This document shows, one piece after another, positions 56,700-64,000 of a stretch of DNA of 64,000 nt (position 1 is its first letter; each line of letters starts with the position of its first letter). The stretch covers positions 15,638,931 to 15,702,930 of the forward strand of contig CAIIXF020000003.1 of the NCBI GenBank assembly GCA_903813345.2, given 5' to 3'. This DNA is from Owenia fusiformis. Its lineage: Eukaryota; Annelida; Polychaeta; Sabellida; Oweniidae. Position numbers and translations under genes: made by a program. The notes below the pieces were generated by a model. The model was given only the letters and a program-made list of their open reading frames with translations. It did no database searches and was not told the DNA's origin.

Positions 56700-58055
56700 A
56701 GAATCAAAATGAGATTAGCATTTTTGTTTAGTAATGTATAATTAAAGGTAGAACAGACACTTGACAAAAAGTGTTTCCATTTTAGAATGCTTTTGGCTCA
56801 TGTTATCCCTTGTCATGCCTATTTTCCAAAAACGCCCAAAGAACATTGACGATTTTTGCAATAATGCTTAGTTTTCTCTAGAGAATTGGTATCGATATGG
56901 CGAACTAAATTCAACATAATGTTCTTCTGTAAAACCAATAAATGAAAACATTGTCCCTTATGTAATTGTCACTGATTGACAACAATTTAATTCTAAAATT
57001 ATTGATGCATATTTTATAAAATTGTTTTTGTGAACTATTTTTGTTTTTTTAGTACAACTGTTTTTGTTCCTTTCAACCAATTCTTGAGAATGAAATAAAA
57101 TAGTTTTTCGAACCTTGTTGGAACAAAATTGTACATACAGCATTTTCTTAGACCTCTCAATAATATACAAAGGAAAGCTTGGTTAATTTAACAACAAGTA
57201 TTCAAAACATTAAAACAGAAACCCCATTGCATTCCGAACATATGATACGGAGAAAAAATACTTGTCTGATTTGTTTTCTAAAACTATATAATTTTTCAAT
57301 CTGAATTGTTACCTTCAAAAGATGATCATTAAATTTTAAGGCATATTTTGGAAATATTGTGAATAACTTGTGGAAATCTTAAGAAGTAAGATGAAAATTA
57401 AAAGAAGTTAGCAATGGTTAAAAACATTGTCTCACAAACTCACTAATGTGACTCTTTCCCTTTATGATGTCATAAATTACAACTTTTGAGAGAGTTGCAC
57501 TGTAATTCATTTCCTCTCTGGCTAAGATATCATTTTCTATATTTTAAATTTTTCATACTTTAATTAAAAAGTTATAGACTAACGTGATGGCTGGCATGGC
57601 CCGTTGATTTATTTATTTAGCGTCATCAATCGAATTATATTTCATCAAACAACATTATTGGATATTGTATGCTCTAACCATCAATAAACAGAACAATTGC
57701 ATTATTGTTTTTGAAAATATTGACATTAATGGTTCTCATATTATATACTATTATTTGATAACAAAGCAAAAGGATGAATGCGGAATGATCCAAACAGGGT
57801 GGATATCATATGGATAGATAGCATCCCCTAGGCGCGTGCACAAGGCGTTTCATATAAAGAGCAATAATGAGGTTAGACGTGCAAATCGTTCTAAAACGCA
57901 ATATGTCGACATATATTATTTTTACTTTCAATACAGCCAACAAGATTATTAAAGCTCTAGTTTATGAAAGACAACACAAAATAACACAACATAATAATTA
58001 TAGATATACATATGTATTAACTACACGTTTCCCTTATTACAATATAATCATTAAA
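56700..58055. other. TEP upstream region, no clear promoter
   Basis: AT-rich sequence upstream of the TEP signal-peptide exon. No non-coding first exon, TATA box or repeat pair can be called with confidence. Confidence 0.35.
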
Positions 58056-58061
58056 CATATA

Positions 58062-59022
58062 CAGGGTGTCTCAAAAAATGTACCCCAAAGTGTATCAACA
58101 GCAAAGATAAACCAATCAATATTTTTAGACATTTTTGCATGGTCATGTAGCCAAAACATGAAAGTTTTCTCCCCAATACATCATTTTTATTTCAGTCTTG
58201 CCTTTTTGGTGCTTCAGCCCTTTTCGTTTTACACCACATAATCAATGTAACCTCATATTTCGAGGACAGCCTGTATCCTTTTGTTCATCACATTTGATAA
58301 TAATTCCGGTGGAATGTTTTTGATTAATTTTTGGATGTTGCCCTTAAGTTATTCAAGGTCTTTTTGCTTGGAATGAGCATTCAAACACTCCTTCAAATAG
58401 CCATAGAGAAAAATGTATGAGGATGACGATTGCAGAACAAACACGGAGAATTGGATCAATTATCAGCAGATGATTCAGGAGTTACCTTCCAGAGTTACAC
58501 AGGCTAGCTTGGAACCAAATGAAAAAAACATCTCCACATACAACACAGGCTACACTAGAATCGCCACCAATGGAGTTTCTTGAACGTCTGACCTCTCTGT
58601 ATTAGGGGGCTATAAGACATTGTGAGGGCCTCTCTATTCACCAGATTTGACGGCCCATACTTTTTTCCATGATGCTATTTGAAGGACCATTTTTATGCTA
58701 AACCCAAGCTAAGAGACCTACAAGAACTAAGTCCAGCATCCCAACAGAAATCAAAACATTCCACCAGAATTATCAAATGTGATGAACAATGTACTACTAA
58801 TAAGGATGCAAACTGTCATCCAAATATGAGGTTACTTTGATTACGTGGTGTAAAAGGTAAAGGGTTAAAGCATCAAAAAGGCAAAACTGAAATTAAAGTG
58901 GTGTATTTGGGAGAAAACTTTCATGTTTTGGCTACATGACCATGCAAAAAATGTCTGAAAATATTGATTAGTTTGTCTATAGTGTTGATATACTTTTGGG
59001 TACATTTTTTTGAGACACCCTA
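58062..59022 (+). mobile_element. Mariner-type deletion derivative with about 200-bp TIRs
   Basis: CAGGGTGTCTCAAAAAATGT at the left and ACATTTTTTTGAGACACCCT at the right, flanked by TA. Arms stay paired for about 200 bp (CATGGTCATGTAGCCAAAAC / GTTTTGGCTACATGACCATG). At 58590-58720 a broken + strand frame resembles the SPDLT..FFLWGYLK region with stops. Inactive. Confidence 0.85.
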
Positions 59023-59179
59023 TATATTTGGCTTCAACCCAGGCATTCGTTTTCCGAAAACAACTGCCTTTACCAACTATTACGTGCTGTAAAATACAAC
59101 TTTCGTTTTGTCTAATACTCGTTTTATTAAATAGCACGAGAGGCGAGCGGCCAATCATGCGATACCATAGATAGGTAGC

Positions 59180-59310
59180 TTGCGCACTGTACTCCCTGTA
59201 CTAATGGCTATTGGAAGGAATTTTGAATAGAAAGGGGTAGCTGCTCGAGGCACTGTACTACTCACGGAGTGACTTTGAAAAGTAGCTGCTCGGGGCACTG
59301 TACTACCTGG
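59180..59310. repeat. Short direct duplication (GTAGCTGCTCG.GGCACTGTACTAC)
   Basis: GTAGCTGCTCGAGGCACTGT recurs as GTAGCTGCTCGGGGCACTGT about 50 bp downstream. Confidence 0.7.
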
Positions 59311-59319
59311 AAGTTCAAG

Positions 59320-60680
59320 TATGAATATCACTTACCGTCGAACAATCAGAAAAGGAAGCCGTTCGCGGGCACCCTTACATCGGTGATAACGGGATAAGAT
59401 AGTGCGCTCGAAATCCTATCTTGGATCGCATGAATGCAACACATCTTGTGATACCTGAATGTTTGACGTTAGAAAGAGCAATGACAGAAATCACATAGAT
59501 AAAACATTGATCCTTCCTTCATGTCTTGAAGCCCTGATATGAATATAATTACAGTTGTAAACGAATGTAAATGAAAGATTGCCAAAAGACCAGTTGCTTA
59601 CTGCCAAGTAACGGCTGGGACCCCTAACGTGATTAAAAACTTTTTTCTGAGTAATATCAAAGCACATTTATTTAGTTTAAAAAAATTCACGCGAGGACCG
59701 AACCTCGGCCGCCATACCACCGCAAGACCATCGTCAAGTTTTAATATCTACTTTAACGCTACTTATTTTGAACGTTAAACTTCAGAACTGGCGTTAAAGA
59801 TATGCTATACAGATATGTAGGTCAGTATTACATAATCGTGAAATGAATAAGTCTGAATATATCATTGGTCAGAAAACACTAAAACCTGCTTGAAACTGTA
59901 AAAGTTTATACACTCTATTCCACACTGTATAGAAATAAAATAACTTACACTATAAGTAACTGTGAGCCAATCATTGCATAGAAAAAACTTTATGCACTGT
60001 TTATAAGATTCAGTGAGACAAGTGGGTCAATACTTCGTGTACTTTTTGTGCTCTCACACAATTACCTTCCCTTGCATAAAGTTGCTGTACAGTTATATGT
60101 AACTGAATATTGTATATTCATCACAAACAACCTTAGCAAAATGATGGTTCGACGAAACAGACGGTTCGCTAAAACCAATAAACCAGGCAATTCAGGCCAA
60201 TTTGGAAAGAAACTAGATAGCGTGATAGCGAATGAGGATAGTAAGTGAAATATATTTTGCAAAGGTCAGCTTGTAAACTACTGGGTAACCCTAAATGATG
60301 AGAAATATGTACAAAATATGTTTTGCATGATTTATTCATATCCCAATGATTTAACTCCTTCACTGCATCTAATAAGGTATATAGATACTAATTACGGGAC
60401 ATTTAGGAATTAAGTGACTAGACCAAAGCAAGCATTTTTGAGATTTTAATGATTTTAAATAAATTACCACTTCATTATTTGCTTTTAGACATTCAATCAG
60501 TTTTATTTGTCCAACAAACCATATTCACAATTGTTCAATCCAACGAAGATTAGGGGATAAGCTAAGAGACCCCTCCATTTGTCCGTCCATCCATCCTTCA
60601 ACTAGACAACAGCAACACCAAAGTGTAGCAAATCCCATCGAACAGCCATGGCTGGCATTTTTTTACAAACAAAGTATACA
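59320..60680. other. No recognisable feature
   Basis: AT-rich. The short overlapping frames of 64-66 codons near 60050-60360 on both strands have no family signal. Confidence 0.35.
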
Positions 60681-60683
60681 GCA

Positions 60684-60955
60684 AAAATGGCAGCCATTTT
60701 TCAAAATGGCCACCTTCTACCAAAAGTGTCATTAGACAGTGTGCCACGCTTATAGTATTCACGCATCAAATATGAACAAAATCGCTCTACTACTTTTCGA
60801 GTTATAGTAAAATACGTTAAAATGACGGCCATTTTTCAAAATGGCTGCCTTCTACCAAAAGTGTCATTAGACAGTGTGCCATGCTTATAGTATTCATATA
60901 CCAAATATGAACAAAATCGCTCGACTACTTTTCGAGTTACAGCAAAAATCGTAAA
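60684..60955. repeat. Two tandem copies of a 135-bp unit
   Basis: Units starting AAAATGGCAGCCATTTTTCA (60684) and AAAATGACGGCCATTTTTCA (60819) share ACCAAAAGTGTCATTAGACA and CTACTTTTCGAGTTA. About 90% alike. Confidence 0.85.
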
Positions 60956-60959
60956 ATAA

Positions 60960-63150
60960 CGAGTAAAGGCCGCCATAGTTCAATTCTTTGAAGCAAATGA
61001 TTCTAAAAGTACAACATATCTTTGAAAAAATATCATTCTGTTAAGTGAAATTGTAAAAAATATTTTGCAATGTGTGAAATTGAATTAAAGTGTGCGCCTG
61101 ACCCGGCTACGTATAGCACAGAGTTTATATTGGCGGATTAGACTAGTTCATTTTTTATATGTGTGTGAAAGCTTTCTCTTATTTGCGTTTTTTCGTTTAG
61201 TACGGTTCTGTTATAATTGCCGAGGTCATATGACCGGGATAAAACAATGATTATCGTTGACTGCCCACACACAAAACATACGTTGAGTGAACAGTGTTAT
61301 TACAAACAACAGGCTTTAGAAAACAAAGCGTAGTGTGATAATAAGCTGTACACTACCACTGCTGCGTGTACATAGTACTAATTTACTAGGGCTCCCAAAG
61401 AGTGGATAGGGAGGTTGTGTTTGTCACTTTTAAATTTTACATTTCAAAATTGTCATTTTACATGTCATAATTTGTTGGTTTCATTCGTTTAGCCAATCAA
61501 AACATTGTAAAACAATAAATTGTCTGTTACGTACAATCAATTTTGTTCAGTGTTGATTAGTTGTCAGAATAAAGTTACGTTCATCTGAATCCATGTATCA
61601 AAACAAAAATCCTATTTTCACTTCAAAATACTTCAGTGAGATGAAGGCTCGGAATTGTCACATGCAATAACTTATTGTCGTATTCGTTATTTTATCTTCT
61701 CGATAGTAGCATTTAGTCGCACATTTGATGCCAGGTCACCTTGTCGCGTACCTCTTGGGGAACCCCACATTTATGTGTGTACTCATGGAAGTAAATTCCC
61801 CGGTGTAGCCGAGAGCCACACACTTTTCAACAGGTTCGAAATGACCAATTTTTCTCATATATATTCTAAATATTTTATTATTTAGCACCTACAAAGTATT
61901 GCTAATAACCATACGTAATTTCAATAAGGAAACTTATCTGGCTACATGTAAATTCAATATCAACACTAGCTGTTCTCTCAACACGTCCTGGCTTACCTTG
62001 TGGTGACAAACCCTGGATTTTCGCTATTTATAGTTTATCAACACCTGGACGCATGCGCATTTTATAGTTTATCGGGCACTTTAAAGCACATGATTCAATG
62101 AATAGTGGAAGCTTCAATTCACTTATGTCATCTAGTCTAGGCTTTGAATTTGGACTACCACCCTCGTTCATAGTCTAGAATCAGGACATATGTTAAATTT
62201 AATCATCTACAATGCATTGAGTCATTGGCTTAAATCCTATAATATAATATGCCTATCAAAATAATATGTAATTATTTAAGTATCATCTCAATGCTTTAAT
62301 TTTAATAGAATTATTTTAATATTTTACTAACTGTATAATATGTAGTTTGCATTACTGTTGATAAATAAATAAATGATTGCACTGTTCAGTAAAGAAATAT
62401 AGCAATTGTATTATTTAAACTGACTATACACTATAGAAATGATTTTCATTGAAAAATCAAATCAGTACCAAAATTATGGTTACCCTGTAGTAGTGAAAGG
62501 CACATTAGAAATGAATATCACCCCCTTCAATCTATTTTTACAGGTTTTTATGATTATTTCAGATTTTTCTATAGTTTGCGTAACCAGGACGGTGAATTTT
62601 CTTCATTTTTCATCAAACATTTCGTCTTACAAATATTTATTATATCTGTCAATTTTATCAAAATCGCGCCGCTACGTTTGAAAATAATTCAAATTATGTA
62701 GTTTTTCCCATTGAGCTCCATTATAAAAATGGAATTTTCAAACTTAATATTTTAAAATTCTACGTGGTGAAAAGTTGCATATTGAGTAGTTAGTTAATGT
62801 TATGGTGTTAAAAATTCAAAACAAAAAGGAATAAAGAAAAAATGCCACAGAGCAGTCTCAATAGAGTATCTTTAAGCAAATTCTAAGTATAAACCAGTCG
62901 TAAGAAAAATATACCCTATTTTCCTAAACCATTGTCCAACGTGTAAAGAAATAAAGTCTAACATCCCCTTCCCCCTCCAATTAAGAAACGGTATCTCGAT
63001 CTAGGATCATAACACCAACGGGCACTTCATTCATACTAGAAACTTTTGAGAATGAATTCATGGATTTTCACGAGAATGATTACACTGAACGAAGTTAAAT
63101 TCAATTGCATCACCCGATTTGAGAGAAGACATACGATATATATATCCTAT
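60960..63150. other. No recognisable feature
   Basis: AT-rich. No coding region of known family and no clear repeat pair. Confidence 0.35.
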
Positions 63151-63162
63151 TTTTAAATATAT

Positions 63163-64000
63163 ATATAAGCCACCTTGTGTTGATGTGTTACAATTTAATA
63201 GTGACTTAGGTGATTATATGAATAAAATAGCAGATGAGGGTAAATTATCTTACATCATGGGTGACTTCAACATTGATTTACTTAAGGTTGAATCTCATGA
63301 ACCCACACATGATTTTCTGAACCAGTTTTATTCATTCAATCATGTCCCACTAATATACAGGCCGACAAGAATTACTGACAAGACTGCAACTCTTATAGAT
63401 AATATTTTTACTAATTACCCTAATATTGATGGATGTGGTATCATCATAGAGGACATTTCTGATCACTTTCCAATTTATTCTATTTCACATTATGATACTA
63501 CCAAATCTAAAAAAACATTAAGCAGTTATCGTAATTTCAATGACTCTAATAAGCAATCATTTCTTGAGAAACTCTCAAATGTCGACTGGACCCCTTGCTA
63601 TAAAAGTCAAGATGTAAACATTGCATTTAATATCTTCATTAACTTGTTAATGGAACAATATGATTCTTCATTTCCACTCAAATCCAAATTTATCAAGGTT
63701 AATCATGATCCTAATAGACCCTGATTGACTTTTGGCATCTTAACTTCTGCCAAAACTAAGAATAAGCTATATACCAAATATCTGAAAAATCCCTGTTGCA
63801 AAACAGGAAAAGCTTACAAGTCCTTCAACCATAAACTTAAGCACATAATTAAATACTCAAAACGTACATATTATCAAAATAAGTTTGCCGAAGTAAGTGG
63901 TAACATTAATTAGTCTTAGTCTATTATTAATGAACTACTTGGAAAAAACAAAAGAGCTGCATTGCCATCTAAATTCACTATAAATGGAAAGGAAACAACA
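63163..64000 (+). pseudogene. 5'-truncated LINE: endonuclease domain and linker towards RT
   Basis: The frame begins inside an endonuclease/exonuclease/phosphatase domain: IYKPPCVDVLQFNSDLGDYM, YIMGDFNIDLL (the GDFN metal-site motif), TLIDNIFTN and EDISDHFPI (the SDHxP catalytic His motif). It continues through KTKNKLYTKYLKNP and INELLGKNKR. A single TGA at 63722 interrupts it, and two TAG codons follow near 63911-63918, all in the same frame. It is recently inactivated. The type is CR1/L2/Jockey-like and the copy runs off the window. Confidence 0.88.

Noticed and set aside
59690-59745. tRNA-like T-arm (CGAGGTTCGGTCCTCG) on the - strand
   Set aside because: Only the B-box-like hairpin is present and its loop length is wrong. 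No acceptor or anticodon arm could be paired.

Overview
This window is eukaryotic and looks like a non-vertebrate, probably marine, animal. It is AT-rich and mostly non-coding, with GT-AG introns, mariner-type and hAT-type DNA transposons, 5'-truncated LINE copies and very many foldback MITEs. I cannot fix the phylum. A CD109/insect-TEP-type gene with alternative bait exons and an intronless adenosine-receptor-like GPCR would fit a mollusc or another invertebrate bilaterian. There is one assembly gap of 23 Ns at 34215-34237.

Two protein-coding genes can be supported. (1) A single-exon class A GPCR on the + strand, 23477-24544, 355 aa. (2) The 5' half of a thioester-containing protein of the CD109/alpha-2-macroglobulin family on the - strand. 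It runs from a signal-peptide exon at 56683 down to two alternative bait-region exons at 37819-38002 and 36192-36342. I rebuilt 18 constitutive exons plus the two alternatives from splice sites, phases and family landmarks (TDK..YKPGQ, QWLN, PPLGDW, VLPKFEV, AVDQSVLLLK, FPETW). The two last exons have the same phases, and including both would break the frame, so they should be mutually exclusive. The thioester half of the protein was not found in the window.

Layout: 1-1890, a degraded mariner-like TIR element. 1892-6622, a 4.7 kb structure bounded by inverted repeats that encloses a 2.4 kb pyrimidine-only-like array (2998-5415) and a (GAAC)-type array (5440-5850). 6.6-22 kb, dispersed repeats, mariner relics, LINE 3' ends, foldback elements and nested insertions. 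21.8-24.9 kb, the GPCR in a field of degenerate short repeats. 25.8-29.5 kb, mariner and Tc1 relics, a LINE insertion with a 13-bp target duplication, and a triplicated segment. 31.4-34 kb, minisatellites and a young hAT-type MITE. 36-56.7 kb, the TEP gene, whose introns are loaded with MITEs, including a mariner split by a 3 kb TIR element. 57-64 kb, a mariner deletion derivative, a tandem duplication and, at the right edge, a LINE endonuclease-domain pseudogene running out of the window.

The long open frames at 3.0-5.5 kb are products of base composition, not genes.
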